64,000 nt of DNA from Erwinia phyllosphaerae (GCF_019132875.1 NZ_JAHSPF010000008.1:157457-221456), one strand, 5' to 3'; counted from the stretch's first letter, positions 1 through 10,902 are shown. A program made the numbers and translations. Notes: a model not told the origin generated them from the letters alone.

Positions 1-27
1 AAGAGAAAACGGCACCGAAAGATGCCG
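1..27 (-). terminator. Rho-independent terminator of the tehB-ppx-ppk operon
   Basis: On the minus strand a 5-bp stem (CGGCA/TGCCG, 10-14 with 23-27) closes an 8-base loop and runs into TTTTCTCTT at the window edge. It lies 7 bases past the tehB stop. The stem is short, so strength is uncertain. Confidence 0.6.
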
Positions 28-33
28 CCCTGA

Positions 34-630
34 TTACTCTTTAACCCGCTCTTTTTGCGCCAGCAGCGTGGCGAAGCGCAATGAAATACGGTTGCCGTGC
101 TCGTCCGTGCGGTGGAGCTGCCCGGGATGTTCGTTATATTTCACGATGCGCCATTTGCGATAATATTCGCTCAGCTCTCCGGATTTGAACGCGAAAGGAA
201 ACAGCGTGCAGGGATAGTCTTCGGTATCCATAGCCGAGACGATCAGGTTGTAACCGCCTCTTACCGTGCTTGCCTGCATATCGGCAATCAGCCGTGGGAT
301 GGCTTCCGGCTGCAAAAACATCATCACCACGGTTGAAAGCACCAGATCGAAAGCGCCGTTAAAACGCAGATCGTTAAAATCTTTCTGTTCGGTACGAATG
401 CCGGTCAGGCCTTCTTCTGCAATGATTTGGGCAAGGCGTGCCGGATTGCGATCCCACGCCGTGACGTCAAAGCCTTTCAGATGCAGATAAAGCGAATTGC
501 GCCCGCTGCCACAGCCGAGGTCGAGCGCCCGTCCTTTGAGCGCCAGCTGGCTTACCGCTTCTGCCACCTCGGAGTGCGTGGCGGTCAGCTGATACTTTTC
601 GGTGTAGTAGCTGTCGGGCCTGACGTTCAT
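34..630 (-). CDS. tehB: TehB-family SAM-dependent methyltransferase
   Basis: A 198-residue class I methyltransferase. The SAM-binding motif [14 protein letters not shown] is at about residues 37-50, followed by the TehB signatures LSTVVMMFL and [19 protein letters not shown]. Length and sequence match E. coli TehB (197 aa), which methylates tellurite and other chalcogen or thiol-reactive compounds in the cytosol. Its ATG overlaps the ppx stop as ATGA, so it is the last gene of a ppk-ppx-tehB operon and probably translationally coupled. In E. coli tehB sits with tehA elsewhere; here no tehA is nearby. The physiological substrate cannot be read from sequence. Confidence 0.9.
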   Translation of the reverse strand: MNVRPDSYYTEKYQLTATHSEVAEAVSQLALKGRALDLGCGSGRNSLYLHLKGFDVTAWDRNPARLAQIIAEEGLTGIRTEQKDFNDLRFNGAFDLVLSTVVMMFLQPEAIPRLIADMQASTVRGGYNLIVSAMDTEDYPCTLFPFAFKSGELSEYYRKWRIVKYNEHPGQLHRTDEHGNRISLRFATLLAQKERVKE

Positions 631-2156
631 TCAGCCAGCTCTTCAATAACCAGCTGCCAGCCGGTGACCTCTTTCCAGTAGCTCTGCTCGCGTTCCAGAT
701 CGAGCTGAACCAGGTTGTTCTGGCTGAAGTAATCCTTAGGGAAGGTCAGCGTCCAGTGGCCATCGTCGGTCGCCAGCAGCAGCGACTCCGGTCTGGAGGT
801 GGCCTGGCGCTGATTATTTAACAGCGTACCCAGACGCAGCAGAAACACCAGCGGCAGAAACTGCTTCTTCTTGTACAGCGTCAGGCGCGGCAGCTCGTCC
901 ACTTTTACCGCTTTGCGATGGAAGCGAACCAGCGTGGCCAGCAGCGTTTGCTGATCCTGGTTAAATCCCGGCATATTGGTGTTTTGCAGGATATAGGAAG
1001 AGTGACGATGCATCCCACTGTGGTTAATCGTCAGGCCCACCTCGTGCAGCATGGCCGCCCACTTTAACAGCGCGGAAAGCTGTGGATTGGCCTGCTTAAC
1101 GTTCTGCTCGCGCCACTGCTCATAGAGCTGCTCCGTGGTGTCCAGCACGCGCTTAGCCTGATCGCTGTCGATAGCATAGTGGTTGGCCAGGCTTTGGGCG
1201 GTACGGCTACGAATATCCTGATGGCGGAAGCGGCCTTCCATTTCATACAGCACGCCTTCGCGCAGTGCACCGTCAGACAGCCGCAGTTCGCGGATCGCCA
1301 GCGCGTCAAACACGCCACAGAGGATCGCCAGGCCGGGTACAAAAACAACTTTGCGCTCGTCCGAAAGCCCCGGCAGGCTCAGGCTGTCGAAGGATTTATG
1401 CTTCATCACCTCGTCATAAAGCTTCTCCAGCCTCTCCGGCGTCACCAGCTTGTCTTTTTCGCCCATCGCCTGCAGCACTTCTACCGTAGCCTTAATAGTG
1501 CCGGATGCGCCAAGCGCATACTGCCAGCCAAGCAACCGATACTGCCAGGCCAGCGTTTCCAGCTTCTGCGTGGCGGCCAGGCGCGCGCGGCGGAAGTTTT
1601 CTTTACTGATGGCGCCGCCGGGAAAATAAAGGTTAGCGAAGCTGACGCAGCCCATGCGGCGGCTTTCCACCAGCTTGGGCTCAAAGTCTTCACCAATCAC
1701 CAGCTCGGTAGAGCCGCCGCCGATATCAATGACCAGCTTGCGGCCTTTTTCCGGCTGCGTGTGCTCCACGCCCATAAAAATCAGCCGGGCCTCTTCATGG
1801 CCGGAAATGACTTCAATAGGGTAGGGAATGACATCGGCCGCGCGCTGTAAAAAGTCTTCCGCATTGACTGCCTGGCGCAGCGTATGCGTACCGACAATCG
1901 TCACGTTGGCCGGGCTGAATCCCTGTAAGCGTTCGGCAAACAGCGCCAGGCAGCTCAGGCCACGCTGGATAGCTTCTTCTGCCAGCACGTTATTGTTGTC
2001 CAGCCCGTCGGCCAGATGCACGCGCTGCTTCAACCTGCCGAGCACCTGCATGGCACCGTCTACCACGCGGGCAATCACCATGTGAAAACTGTTCGAACCC
2101 AGGTCGATTGCGGCGAATTCCTGAGGTTTAGGCGTATTTTTCTGGGATATTGGCAT
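627..2156 (-). CDS. ppx: Exopolyphosphatase
   Basis: A 509-residue Ppx/GppA-family enzyme that removes terminal phosphates from long-chain polyphosphate. The ASKHA-fold phosphate loops are visible: [14 protein letters not shown] near residue 18 and [13 protein letters not shown] near residue 143. The C-terminal HD-like helical region ([18 protein letters not shown]) is intact, and length is near the E. coli 513. It starts 6 bases after the ppk stop with no clear Shine-Dalgarno, which suggests coupling to ppk. Pairing polyP synthase and polyP hydrolase in one operon is the usual enterobacterial arrangement; the added downstream tehB is not. Confidence 0.97.
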   Translation of the reverse strand: MPISQKNTPKPQEFAAIDLGSNSFHMVIARVVDGAMQVLGRLKQRVHLADGLDNNNVLAEEAIQRGLSCLALFAERLQGFSPANVTIVGTHTLRQAVNAEDFLQRAADVIPYPIEVISGHEEARLIFMGVEHTQPEKGRKLVIDIGGGSTELVIGEDFEPKLVESRRMGCVSFANLYFPGGAISKENFRRARLAATQKLETLAWQYRLLGWQYALGASGTIKATVEVLQAMGEKDKLVTPERLEKLYDEVMKHKSFDSLSLPGLSDERKVVFVPGLAILCGVFDALAIRELRLSDGALREGVLYEMEGRFRHQDIRSRTAQSLANHYAIDSDQAKRVLDTTEQLYEQWREQNVKQANPQLSALLKWAAMLHEVGLTINHSGMHRHSSYILQNTNMPGFNQDQQTLLATLVRFHRKAVKVDELPRLTLYKKKQFLPLVFLLRLGTLLNNQRQATSRPESLLLATDDGHWTLTFPKDYFSQNNLVQLDLEREQSYWKEVTGWQLVIEELAE

Positions 2157-2162
2157 AGTGAA

Positions 2163-4223
2163 TTAGTCAGGTTGTTCCAGTGATTTAATGTAATCGTAAA
2201 TAGCCAGCTGCGCGCGGACCTTACGGCGGTTACCGCGCGGCACGTAGCGGTTGCTCAGCTCTTTATCTACGAAGCGCGCCTTAAGCGTATCACTGAAGAG
2301 GATGCTGATAATATCCAGCACCCGCTGTTTCAGAATAGGGTCAAGGATGCAGCAGGCGACTTCGATACGGTAATCGATGTTGCGCGTCATCCAGTCCGCG
2401 GAGGAGAGAAACACTTTTTTGTCTCCACCGTTATCAAAAATATAGACGCGATCGTGTTCAAGATAACGGTCAACGATGCTGATAACGCGAATATTGTCGC
2501 TGATACCGGGCAGATTAGGGATGAGCGAGCACATGCCGCGCACCAGCAGATTGACCTTCACGCCTACGCTGGAGGCGGTATAAAGGCGATCGACCAGGCC
2601 CTTATCAACCAGGTTATTAATTTTTAACGTTATGCCGGCCGGAACGCCTTTTTGCGCGTTGGCGATTTCGTTATCAATCAGCTGATAAAGCATCTGCCGC
2701 GAGTTCTGCGGCGATACCATCAGATGCTCAAAGGTGACCGGGCGATAAGGATTCTCGATAAAGTTAAAGACGCGCCGGACTTCATTGGTAATGCGGGCAT
2801 CGGCCGTCAGCAGTGAATAGTCGGTGTAAATACGCGCCGTTTTCTCGTTAAAGTTGCCGGTACCGATATGCGCATAGCGCACGATCTCGCCGTTTTCACG
2901 GCGTGAAATCAAAAACAGCTTGGCGTGGATTTTCAGGCCTGGCGCCGAGAAAATAACGTGAACGCCCGCTTCGGTCAGGCGCTTCGCCCAGTGGATATTG
3001 GCTTCTTCATCAAAGCGTGCCTGTAGCTCTACGACCACGGTCACTTTTTTGCCGTTATAGGCAGCGTGGATCATCGCATCAATAATGCGCGAGTTTTTTG
3101 CCACGCGATAAATGTTGATTTTGATCGCCAGCACGGCCGGGTCAAACGAAGCCTGGCGCAGCAGCTCCAGCACGTGCTCAAAGGTATGGTAAGGATAGTA
3201 GAGCAGCACGTCGCGGTTGCGGATAGCGTCAAAGCCGTTGCGGAAGCGGTCAAACCAGATATGGCGCAGCTGCGGCAGCGGCTTGTTGACCAGGTTGGCT
3301 TTGCCGACGTTAGGAAAACCAATAAAGTCTTTAAAGTTGTGGTAACGGCCGCCCGGCACGATAGAGTCATAATTGCTGATATTCAGCTTCTCGCTGAACA
3401 TCTTCACCATCGCATCGGGCATATCACGTTGATAAACAAAGCGGACTGGTTCAGCGGTCAGGCGCTGCTTCAGGCTGGAAGACATCAGCTCCAGCAGGCT
3501 GGACTCCATCTCCGTGACCAGATCGTATTCCGCGTCGCGGGTCATTTTCATCGAATAGGCGTTAAGCGCATCATAGTCGAAGAAGCCGCGGAAAATGTCG
3601 CCCAGACAATAACGTAAAATGTTATCAAGCAGGATCATTGGCTTGCGGCGGCGCGGCGTTTCCGGCGGCAGGTTAACGAAGCGCGGCACTTTATCCGAGG
3701 GGATTTCCAGCAGCGCGTAGTTAATCTCTTCGCCGCGAATAATCTCTACCGCCAGATAGGTGTAGTCGTCCTTCAAAAATTCAATCAGGTCGGTATCGGG
3801 GTAAACCAGGATCGGCGTGATGTGCTGCCGCAGGTCGTGTTTAAAGTAGTGACGCAGCCAGCTTTGCTGGTTGGGAGAGAGCTGTCGTTCGTTAATCAGG
3901 AAAATTTGGTTGCGTGCCATTTCAAGCAGCAGATCGTTATAAAGCCCGTCAAACTCTTGATCCGCTTTCAGCACGCGTGCCTGGATTTTTTTTAACAGAT
4001 GGCGTGGCGTATCGGGTGACCCTTGCTCTTCGCCAATCAGGATACGGCGTTTTAAATCAGCAAAGCGAACTTTATAAAACTCTTCCAGGTTGTTGGAGTA
4101 GATACCCAAAAAGCGCATCCGCTCAATCAAAGGGTTAGTTTTGTCCGCCGCTTCCTGTAAAACGCGTTCATTAAAAGATAACCAGCTTAGTTCTTTCTCT
4201 ATATACAGCTTTTCCTGACCCAT
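2163..4223 (-). CDS. ppk: Polyphosphate kinase 1
   Basis: A 686-residue PPK1 that reversibly polymerises the gamma phosphate of ATP into polyphosphate at the inner membrane face. The start at 4223 ([20 protein letters not shown]) matches the family start and has GGAG 5-6 bases upstream; the same frame opens 13 codons earlier, but without a ribosome site. Both catalytic histidines are visible: the autophosphorylated one in [18 protein letters not shown] near residue 433 and the second in [12 protein letters not shown] near residue 590. It is first gene of ppk-ppx-tehB. A Pho box with correctly placed -10 lies 55 bases upstream. Confidence 0.98.
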   Translation of the reverse strand: MGQEKLYIEKELSWLSFNERVLQEAADKTNPLIERMRFLGIYSNNLEEFYKVRFADLKRRILIGEEQGSPDTPRHLLKKIQARVLKADQEFDGLYNDLLLEMARNQIFLINERQLSPNQQSWLRHYFKHDLRQHITPILVYPDTDLIEFLKDDYTYLAVEIIRGEEINYALLEIPSDKVPRFVNLPPETPRRRKPMILLDNILRYCLGDIFRGFFDYDALNAYSMKMTRDAEYDLVTEMESSLLELMSSSLKQRLTAEPVRFVYQRDMPDAMVKMFSEKLNISNYDSIVPGGRYHNFKDFIGFPNVGKANLVNKPLPQLRHIWFDRFRNGFDAIRNRDVLLYYPYHTFEHVLELLRQASFDPAVLAIKINIYRVAKNSRIIDAMIHAAYNGKKVTVVVELQARFDEEANIHWAKRLTEAGVHVIFSAPGLKIHAKLFLISRRENGEIVRYAHIGTGNFNEKTARIYTDYSLLTADARITNEVRRVFNFIENPYRPVTFEHLMVSPQNSRQMLYQLIDNEIANAQKGVPAGITLKINNLVDKGLVDRLYTASSVGVKVNLLVRGMCSLIPNLPGISDNIRVISIVDRYLEHDRVYIFDNGGDKKVFLSSADWMTRNIDYRIEVACCILDPILKQRVLDIISILFSDTLKARFVDKELSNRYVPRGNRRKVRAQLAIYDYIKSLEQPD

Positions 4224-4260
4224 TTTTACTCCGTTCCACAGATCCTGTAAAAAACCAGGC

Positions 4261-4294
4261 ATTGTCTCCAGGCATTATGACGAGAGTATGACAG
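4261..4294 (-). promoter_or_regulatory. Pho box and -10 of the ppk promoter
   Basis: On the minus strand CTGTCAT (4294-4288), a 4-base spacer and TCGTCAT (4283-4277) form an 18-bp PhoB-type double repeat: 7/7 in the first heptamer and 5/7 in the second against CTGTCAT/C. A -10-like GACAAT (4266-4261) follows after exactly 10 bases, the geometry of PhoB class promoters, where the box replaces the -35. Orientation is towards ppk. PhoB control of ppk is known in other enterobacteria; here it is inferred. Confidence 0.65.
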
Positions 4295-4378
4295 CGATGT
4301 CTATGGACAATGTTGATTGTCTTATGAATCACATACGGGCAACATAAGGCGCTTGCGTACTCTAAAACGAACCCTGGC

Positions 4379-6505
4379 ATGAATCCAATTCCCATTCCTG
4401 CACACTACAACGATCGGCGGCGACAGTTTATTGACCGGCTGACACGACGCGTCGTTATGGCGTGCGGCCTGGCTATTTTGTTAGTGATGCTGCTGCTGTT
4501 TATCTGGCTGATCTGGGTCGTTGTCCCGCTCTTTTCTTCGCCATCCATCGGCAGCGGCACCCGCATCGTTTTAAATCAGAACCAGCCGGCCGTCGTGATG
4601 GGCATGGATGCAAAACAGCAATGGGGCTGGCGAATTGATAACCAGGGGCTGGCTGCCTTTATACCGCTGAACGGCAAGGCGTCAACGGAAGGATTACAGG
4701 TGGCGCAGGGGACGTTCAGCGTCGCTACCTCACCGGATAATAACAGCGTGCTGCTGAAAAGCGCGGCGGGCCTGACGCTGGTGCAGCCGGACTTTAGCCG
4801 AACCTTGCCACACTGGACATTGCCGCTGGGCGACACGCCGCTGGCTGACGATCCTGACGCCAGAGTAATCAGTCTGGCACAGCCGACGGAAAGCCGCTGG
4901 CTGGCAGCCGAAGCCAGCCCGACACGCGTCACGCTATTTCGTCTGCAACCCTCCCGGGCACCGGTCAGCTTTAGTCTGGAGGTGGCGAACGTTAATCAGC
5001 TGCTGATTTCGCCCGATGGCAAGCTGCTGTACGGCCTTGCAAAGAATATTCTTCGCGTCTGGCGTATCACCGACAGCGGGTTGACGCTGCGTGAATCCCA
5101 TACTTTCTTACAGCAGCCGGAGCGCATCGCGCAGCTTAATGGCGGTAGTACGCTACTGGTGGCCAGCCACGACGGCATCGCGCAGTGGTTCGATATTGCC
5201 AGCTCGACCGGTCCGCATCTGAATTTTATTCGCCATTTCGATCGTGCCCGCAACGAGCTTCTGCTGCTAAGCGAAGCGCACCGTCGCGTGTTTGCCACGT
5301 TAAGCGCCAACGGCGATTTGCAGCTGTTCGCCAGCAAGCAGAAAGGCGTGGTGCTGCACCGCCAGCTTGAGCCTGGCGTGCTGAATGCGGCTTTTGCACC
5401 GGGCGGCGATGGCTTGCTGGTGGAGCGGCAGGGCGGCTGGCAACACTACCGGCTCACCAATCCATGGCCTGACATCAGCTGGCAAAGCCTCTGGCAGAAA
5501 GTCTGGTATGAACACTACCCGAAAGCGGATTACGTCTGGCAGTCCACCTCGGCCAACGACGACTACCAGGGGAAATTTAGCCTGGTGCCGATGGTGGTCG
5601 GTACGCTGAAGGCGGCCGGGCTGGCAATGCTGTTTGCTACGCCGCTGGCGCTGGCTGCCGCGATGTATACGGCGTGGTTTATGGCACCGGGGCTGCGGCG
5701 CTGGGTCAAACCGGCTATAGAGATGATGGGCGCGCTGCCCAGCGTGGTGATTGGGCTGATTGCCGGACTATGGCTGGCACCACAGCTGGCAGAGAGGCTG
5801 GTTGGGGTTGTGCTCTGGCCGCTGGCGCTGGCGGCCACGCTGCTGCTGTGCAGCTGGAGTTCGCAAAGGCTACCGGAAAAATGGCGCAAACGGCTGTGCG
5901 ATGAAGGCCGCGAAATCTGGATATTGTTACCGGTACTGCTGCTGGTTACGCTGTGCTGTGTCTGGCTATTGCCCATGCTGGAAAACCGCGTTTTCGGCGT
6001 TAGCCTGCTGGAAAACCTGTGCGGTGGCTACCAGCAGCGTAACCTGCTGATAGCAAGCGTAGCGATGGGCTTTGCGCTGGTGCCGCTGATTTTTACCCTT
6101 GCGGAAGATGCCATTTTCAGCGTTCCGCCTTCGCTGGGGCAAGGATCGCTGGCCCTGGGCGCCACGCAGTGGCAGACCTTAATTCGCGTGGTGTTGCCGG
6201 GAGCCTCCGCCGGGATCTTTGCCGCGCTGATGATCGGATTTGGCCGGGCGATAGGAGAAACCATGATAGTGCTGATGGCCACAAGCAATACGCCGGTTAC
6301 GGAAGGCGGCCTGCTACAGGGGATCCGTACGCTCTCCGCCAACGTGGCGATTGAAATGCCGGAAGCCGCAGCAGGCAGCGGGCACTATCGCGTGCTGTTC
6401 CTTAGCGCGCTGGTGCTGCTGGTGTTTACGCTGGTGGTCAACACGCTGGCCGAGCTGGTACGTCAACGGCTGCGTCAACGCTTTAGCCAACAGGAAATGC
6501 AGTAA
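4379..6505 (+). CDS. pstC: PstC-like phosphate ABC transporter permease with large periplasmic domain
   Basis: A 708-residue protein, over twice the length of classical PstC (about 319). One N-terminal membrane helix (residues 27-50) is followed by about 330 periplasmic residues with repeated propeller-like strands (LLISPDGKLLYGLAKNI) and then a BPD permease domain from about residue 400. The EAA coupling loop reads SLALGATQWQTLIRVVLPGA, and the PstC-type GFGRAIGETMIVLMA follows. The long form resembles Pseudomonas PstC. It is first of three overlapping genes. No phosphate-binding PstS and no PhoU are adjacent, so it probably depends on a distant binding protein. The Shine-Dalgarno is weak. 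Phosphate specificity is inferred from family and from adjacency to ppk. Confidence 0.85.
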   Translation: MNPIPIPAHYNDRRRQFIDRLTRRVVMACGLAILLVMLLLFIWLIWVVVPLFSSPSIGSGTRIVLNQNQPAVVMGMDAKQQWGWRIDNQGLAAFIPLNGKASTEGLQVAQGTFSVATSPDNNSVLLKSAAGLTLVQPDFSRTLPHWTLPLGDTPLADDPDARVISLAQPTESRWLAAEASPTRVTLFRLQPSRAPVSFSLEVANVNQLLISPDGKLLYGLAKNILRVWRITDSGLTLRESHTFLQQPERIAQLNGGSTLLVASHDGIAQWFDIASSTGPHLNFIRHFDRARNELLLLSEAHRRVFATLSANGDLQLFASKQKGVVLHRQLEPGVLNAAFAPGGDGLLVERQGGWQHYRLTNPWPDISWQSLWQKVWYEHYPKADYVWQSTSANDDYQGKFSLVPMVVGTLKAAGLAMLFATPLALAAAMYTAWFMAPGLRRWVKPAIEMMGALPSVVIGLIAGLWLAPQLAERLVGVVLWPLALAATLLLCSWSSQRLPEKWRKRLCDEGREIWILLPVLLLVTLCCVWLLPMLENRVFGVSLLENLCGGYQQRNLLIASVAMGFALVPLIFTLAEDAIFSVPPSLGQGSLALGATQWQTLIRVVLPGASAGIFAALMIGFGRAIGETMIVLMATSNTPVTEGGLLQGIRTLSANVAIEMPEAAAGSGHYRVLFLSALVLLVFTLVVNTLAELVRQRLRQRFSQQEMQ

Positions 6506-8142
6506 TGAACGCAGCCCGTAACCATCGCTGGCGATGGCTAACCGCAGGGGCCGTGGCGCTGAGCCTGCTGGCCTTTTTACTGTTAATTACGCTGCTCGCC
6601 TGGCAGGGGATGCGCTATTTCTGGCCGCAGCCGGTAACGCTGTTTAAGGTAAGCGGGGCGCAGCAGCTGGTGCTGGGCGAGGTCACCAGTTCGCAGCTCC
6701 TTTCCCGCCAGCGTTTGCAGGCCAGCGGTGCGGCACTGCCCGACAACCTACCGGCACAGGTAACGCGCTACCTGGTCAAAACCGGCAACCGGGATTTTAG
6801 CGACGCCGATTTTCACTATCTGTTGAGCAGCGAAATTGTTTCCTCAACGCGGCCAACCGGCATTATTGCGCTACAGCGCCGCGTGGGCGGTATCGCTTAC
6901 GGTTGGTTCGATGGCCTGCGCGAAAACGGTCAGCCGCTGATAGCGACTAATATGATGCGGGAACTCCAGCAACGCATCAAAGCCACGCGCGAACGCCAGC
7001 GGCAGGCCGAGAAGATCCGGCGCGTGGCGATGGCGCAGCTCAATGACGAGATGGAACAGCTGGATCGCAGGCGACAGCGTTTACAACACGAGCAGCAGTA
7101 CGCGGCTCAGGCGCAAAGCATCTATCAGGCAGACCGTGCGGAACTGCAGCGACAGTTTCGCCAGCAGGCGCAGGCGCTTGGCGAGCTAACGCGCGAAAAT
7201 GAGAATACCTCGCTGGTTTTACGCGACGTGACCGGCCAGCAGCATCTGATTCCGCTTAGCCGCATTGTGGCGGCCTGGTATCCTAACGCCATGAGCTATG
7301 GTGAAAAATGGCGTCATTTCGGTCATCAGCTGTGGCATTTTGTCAGCGGCTTTTCCGGCGGTAGCCTGGGCGAAGACGGCGTATTTCCCGCCATTTTCGG
7401 CACGGTGCTAATGGTTCTGTTAATGTCTGTGGTGGTTATGCCGCTTGGCGTGGTGGCGGCTATCTGGCTGCATGAGTATGCGGGAAACAGCCTGCTGACG
7501 CGCCTGGTGCGCATCGCGGTCGTTAACCTTGCCGGCGTCCCCTCCATCGTTTATGGGGTCTTTGGCCTGGGGTTCTTTGTCTGGCTGGTGGGCGGTAGCC
7601 TGGATAAGATCTTCTTTGCGCAATCGCTGCCCGATCCCACTTTCGGCACGCCAGGCCTGCTTTGGGCCTCTTTGACGCTGGCATTGCTCACGCTGCCGGT
7701 GGTGATTGTCGCTACGGAAGAGGGCCTGTCCCGCATTCCACAATCGTTGCGTCAGGGCAGCATGGCGCTGGGCGCGACCCAGGCGGAAACGCTGTGGCAC
7801 GTGGTGTTACCGCTTTCGATTCCGGCTATGCTGACCGGCCTGATCCTTGCCGTTGCCCGTGCGGCGGGCGAAACCGCGCCGCTGATGCTGGTTGGCGTAG
7901 TAAAAATGGTGCCGGAACTGCCTGTCGATACGATATTCCCTTATCTGCATCTCGATCGTAAATTTATGCATCTTGGCTTCCAGATTTACGATTTGGCCTT
8001 TCAGAACCCCAACTCCCAGGCAGACCGACCGTTGGTTTTTGCCACGGCGCTGCTGCTGGTGCTGATTATTCTGGCGTTAAACCTGCTGGCGATGGTGCTA
8101 CGCCATCGGCTGCGGGAACGTTATCGCGCGCTGATAAATTAA
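6505..8142 (+). CDS. pstA: PstA-like phosphate ABC transporter permease with coiled-coil insert
   Basis: A 545-residue permease, longer than classical PstA (about 296). After a first membrane helix (residues 13-35), a periplasmic stretch contains a charged coiled coil at about residues 150-240, rich in E, Q and R. The BPD permease domain begins near residue 290, with EAA loop [22 protein letters not shown] and PstA-type [16 protein letters not shown]. The ATG overlaps the pstC stop by one base (TAATG). The extended form parallels long Pseudomonas PstA proteins. The coiled coil might contact the propeller of the partner permease; that is speculation. Confidence 0.85.
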   Translation: MNAARNHRWRWLTAGAVALSLLAFLLLITLLAWQGMRYFWPQPVTLFKVSGAQQLVLGEVTSSQLLSRQRLQASGAALPDNLPAQVTRYLVKTGNRDFSDADFHYLLSSEIVSSTRPTGIIALQRRVGGIAYGWFDGLRENGQPLIATNMMRELQQRIKATRERQRQAEKIRRVAMAQLNDEMEQLDRRRQRLQHEQQYAAQAQSIYQADRAELQRQFRQQAQALGELTRENENTSLVLRDVTGQQHLIPLSRIVAAWYPNAMSYGEKWRHFGHQLWHFVSGFSGGSLGEDGVFPAIFGTVLMVLLMSVVVMPLGVVAAIWLHEYAGNSLLTRLVRIAVVNLAGVPSIVYGVFGLGFFVWLVGGSLDKIFFAQSLPDPTFGTPGLLWASLTLALLTLPVVIVATEEGLSRIPQSLRQGSMALGATQAETLWHVVLPLSIPAMLTGLILAVARAAGETAPLMLVGVVKMVPELPVDTIFPYLHLDRKFMHLGFQIYDLAFQNPNSQADRPLVFATALLLVLIILALNLLAMVLRHRLRERYRALIN

Positions 8143-8156
8143 TGGAGAAAAGCGTA

Positions 8157-8924
8157 ATGCCGAACAAGCTGGAAACCGCGCTTGAGGTAGATGACCTGTC
8201 ATTATGGTATGGCGAAAAGCAGGCGCTGAATGCTATCCAGCTGCGCGTGCCGAAAAACCGTATTACCGCGCTGATTGGGCCATCCGGCTGTGGAAAATCG
8301 ACGCTGCTGCGCTGTTTTAACCGGATGAACGATCCTATTGCAGGCTGCCGCATCGCGGGCGATATTCGCCTGCATCAGCAGTCAATCCTGAGCGGTAAGG
8401 AAGATCTGGCGGCGCTGCGCAGGCGCATCGGCATGGTGTTTCAGCGTCCTAACCCTTTTCCCAAGACTATCTATGAGAACGTAGTGTACGGCCTGCGTTT
8501 ACAGGGCGTTCGCGACAGGCGAGTGCTGGATGAGGCGGTAGAAAGCGCACTGCGGGCGGCGGCGCTCTGGCCGGAGGTAAAAAACAATCTCTGGCAGAAC
8601 GCCTTAACGCTCTCCAGCGGCCAGCAGCAGCGGCTGGTGATTGCCAGAGCGATAGCCATCGAACCGGAGATCTTACTGTTGGACGAGCCTACTTCGGCGC
8701 TCGACCCCATCGGTACGCTGGTGATTGAAGAGCTGATGAGCACCCTTAAGCAACACTTCACGCTGGTGCTGGTCACGCACAATATGCAGCAGGCCGCGCG
8801 CGTCTCAGATTTTACCGCGTTTATGCATCAGGGCAGCGTGGTGGAATTTGATGAAACAGACAGGATTTTTACCGCGCCGCGCCAGCGCCGTACCGAAGAT
8901 TATATTACCGGGCGCTATGGTTAA
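8157..8924 (+). CDS. pstB: PstB-like phosphate ABC transporter ATPase
   Basis: A 255-residue ABC ATPase powering the two preceding permeases. Walker A is GPSGCGKST, the Q-loop region is [20 protein letters not shown] (typical of PstB), the signature LSSGQQQRL and Walker [14 protein letters not shown] are intact, and the switch histidine is in [16 protein letters not shown] chose the ATG at 8157 because GGAG lies about 9 bases before it; an in-frame ATG at 8142 overlaps the pstA stop and would add five residues. It closes the operon; a bidirectional terminator follows 70 bases later. Confidence 0.92.
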   Translation: MPNKLETALEVDDLSLWYGEKQALNAIQLRVPKNRITALIGPSGCGKSTLLRCFNRMNDPIAGCRIAGDIRLHQQSILSGKEDLAALRRRIGMVFQRPNPFPKTIYENVVYGLRLQGVRDRRVLDEAVESALRAAALWPEVKNNLWQNALTLSSGQQQRLVIARAIAIEPEILLLDEPTSALDPIGTLVIEELMSTLKQHFTLVLVTHNMQQAARVSDFTAFMHQGSVVEFDETDRIFTAPRQRRTEDYITGRYG

Positions 8925-8993
8925 TGCTTTTGCATGCCTCAACACGACGGGAAAAATTTGCAGGCGAGAGAAGAAAGCAGGGCGCTTATAAAA

Positions 8994-9024
8994 AATAAAA
9001 CCGCTAATCAAAGCGGTTTTATTA
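8994..9024. terminator. Bidirectional terminator between pstB and purN
   Basis: AAAACCGCT (8997-9005) pairs with AGCGGTTTT (9012-9020) around a 6-base loop. A-rich and T-rich flanks let it serve both converging units. Confidence 0.8.
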
Positions 9025-9037
9025 TGAGAATCCGGGT

Positions 9038-9676
9038 TCAGTTCCCGGCGTAGCCTTCCGGCGGTAGCGGCTGATTATCCAGCCAGGCCGCGCCATCCTG
9101 CATTTTCACTCGGCCATCCACAAACCAGCTGACGACCAGCGGATAGATAGCGTGCTCCTGATGCTGCACGCGCGCCGTTACGTCCTCTTCCGTATCACCC
9201 GCAAAAACCGGAACTTTGGCCTGCAAAATCACCGGGCCGCCGTCCAGCTCTTCGGTAACGAAATGCACCGACGTACCGTGTTCTTCGTCGCCGTTTTCAA
9301 TCGCCTGGCGATGCGTATGCAGCCCTGGATATTTGGGCAACAGGGAAGGGTGAATATTCAGCATGCGGCCCGCATAGCGGGCCACAAAAGCGGCGCTGAG
9401 AATGCGCATATAGCCAGCCAGAATCACCAGGTCAGGCGCATAGGCGTCAATTTCCAGCATCAGCTGGCGATCGAAAGATTCCCTGTCGGCAAACTGGTCG
9501 GCGGTCAGCACATGGGCAGGCACGCCTGCATCACGCGCGCGCGTCAGTCCATAAGCTTCGGCTTTATTGCTGAATACGGCAGCGACGCTGCCGTGGATTC
9601 GTCCTTGCTGGCAGGCGTCCAGAATAGCCTGGAGGTTGCTTCCCTGTCCGGATACCAGCACGACGAGCCGCTTCAT
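9038..9676 (-). CDS. purN: Phosphoribosylglycinamide formyltransferase 1
   Basis: A 212-residue GAR transformylase, the third step of de novo purine synthesis, using 10-formyl-tetrahydrofolate. The start [17 protein letters not shown] holds the GAR phosphate loop. The catalytic Asn-His-Asp set is visible in [18 protein letters not shown] and in the later ELDGGPVI. Its ATG overlaps the purM stop as ATGA, so purM and purN are translationally coupled. Length equals the E. coli protein. Confidence 0.98.
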   Translation of the reverse strand: MKRLVVLVSGQGSNLQAILDACQQGRIHGSVAAVFSNKAEAYGLTRARDAGVPAHVLTADQFADRESFDRQLMLEIDAYAPDLVILAGYMRILSAAFVARYAGRMLNIHPSLLPKYPGLHTHRQAIENGDEEHGTSVHFVTEELDGGPVILQAKVPVFAGDTEEDVTARVQHQEHAIYPLVVSWFVDGRVKMQDGAAWLDNQPLPPEGYAGN

Positions 9677-10713
9677 GCGTTAATCACCACGCGCTCGTCG
9701 GAATCGGAAGCCTTGATTACGCCAATTTTCCAGGCTTTTTCGCCCGCGGCGGTCATCAGCTCTACGGCTTTATCCGCTTCGCTGGCGTCCAGCGCAATCA
9801 CCATACCGACGCCGCAGTTAAAGGTACGGTACATTTCAAAGCGGCTGACGTTGCCCGCTTCCTGCATCCAGCCAAATACTTCCGGCCACTGCCAGCTTGA
9901 TTCGGACAGAACGGCCTGGGTATTGTCCGGCAGCACGCGCGGAATGTTTTCCCAGAAGCCACCGCCGGTCAGGTGAGCGATAGCGTGTACGTCAACCTGC
10001 TCAATCAGGCTCAGGATATTTTTCACGTAGATGCGGGTTGGCGCCAGCAGATGATCGGCCAGAGATTTGCCCGCAAGCATAGTGGTTTCAGGATTCGTGT
10101 TGCTGAATTCCAGAATCTTACGCACCAGCGAGTAGCCGTTAGAGTGCGGGCCGCTTGAACCCAGCGCAATCAGCACGTCGCCATCTTTGACTTTGCTGCC
10201 GTCAATGATTTCTGATTTTTCCACCACGCCGACGCAGAAACCCGCCACGTCGTAATCTTCGCCGTGATACATGCCCGGCATTTCGGCGGTTTCACCGCCA
10301 ACCAGCGCACAGCCAGACTGTGAACAGCCTTCTGCGATACCGGTAATTACGCTGGCGGCCGTATCCACGTCCAGCTTGCCGGTCGCATAGTAGTCCAGGA
10401 AGAACAGCGGCTCGGCGCCCTGTACCACCAGATCGTTCACACACATGGCAACCAGATCGATGCCGATGGCATCATGGCGCTTCAGATCCATCGCCAGACG
10501 CAGCTTGGTGCCGACGCCGTCAGTGCCGGAAACCAGAATCGGTTCGCGGTATTTTTGCGGCAGTGCACAAAGGGCACCGAAACCGCCCAGTCCACCCATA
10601 ACTTCCGGGCGGCGGGTCTTTTTCACTACGCCTTTAATGCGGTCGACTAAAGCATTGCCAGCATCGATATCTACGCCGGCGTCTTTATAGCTGAGAGAGG
10701 TTTTGTCGGTCAC
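9673..10713 (-). CDS. purM: Phosphoribosylformylglycinamidine cyclo-ligase (AIR synthetase)
   Basis: A 346-residue PurM, the fifth step of purine synthesis, closing FGAM to AIR with ATP. It begins with [20 protein letters not shown], contains the glycine-rich [21 protein letters not shown] region at about residues 64-84 and the [17 protein letters not shown] motif near residue 248. It is first gene of purMN and is preceded by a PurR operator at 10776-10791. Length and sequence match E. coli PurM (345 aa). Confidence 0.98.
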   Translation of the reverse strand: MTDKTSLSYKDAGVDIDAGNALVDRIKGVVKKTRRPEVMGGLGGFGALCALPQKYREPILVSGTDGVGTKLRLAMDLKRHDAIGIDLVAMCVNDLVVQGAEPLFFLDYYATGKLDVDTAASVITGIAEGCSQSGCALVGGETAEMPGMYHGEDYDVAGFCVGVVEKSEIIDGSKVKDGDVLIALGSSGPHSNGYSLVRKILEFSNTNPETTMLAGKSLADHLLAPTRIYVKNILSLIEQVDVHAIAHLTGGGFWENIPRVLPDNTQAVLSESSWQWPEVFGWMQEAGNVSRFEMYRTFNCGVGMVIALDASEADKAVELMTAAGEKAWKIGVIKASDSDERVVINA

Positions 10714-10775
10714 TGCGAATCCCCACGCGGTTTGCGGTTGGTGGTTGGTATAAAGCGCGGCAATTCTACCAGCGC

Positions 10776-10791
10776 AGGCAAACGTTTGCGA
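10776..10791. promoter_or_regulatory. PurR operator of purMN
   Basis: The palindrome AGGCAAACGTTTGCGA matches the PurR consensus ACGCAAACGTTTGCGT at 14 of 16 positions and lies 63 bases before the purM start. It fits repression by PurR with hypoxanthine or guanine. Confidence 0.85.
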
Positions 10792-10902
10792 GCACCATCT
10801 TAGCGGTGCATTGCGGATAGATGAATTTTAGCCAATTCTTATCATTGCGTAATATCTTCCAGAAGTGGGATTAAGTGATAGGTACTGGCTGCCAAATGGC
10901 GC

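Noticed and set aside
1179..1850. A 223-codon plus-strand frame opposite ppx
   Set aside because: It lies wholly antisense to a well-conserved ppx, has no ribosome site and no domain; a shadow of high-GC codon use.
4320..4378. A Pho box on the plus strand for the pst-like operon
   Set aside because: The best candidate (TTGTCTT and ATCACAT) matches poorly in the second half; only the minus-strand box is convincing.
9152..9976. A 274-codon plus-strand frame opposite purN/purM
   Set aside because: It covers two conserved genes on the other strand and shows no start signal or recognisable motif.
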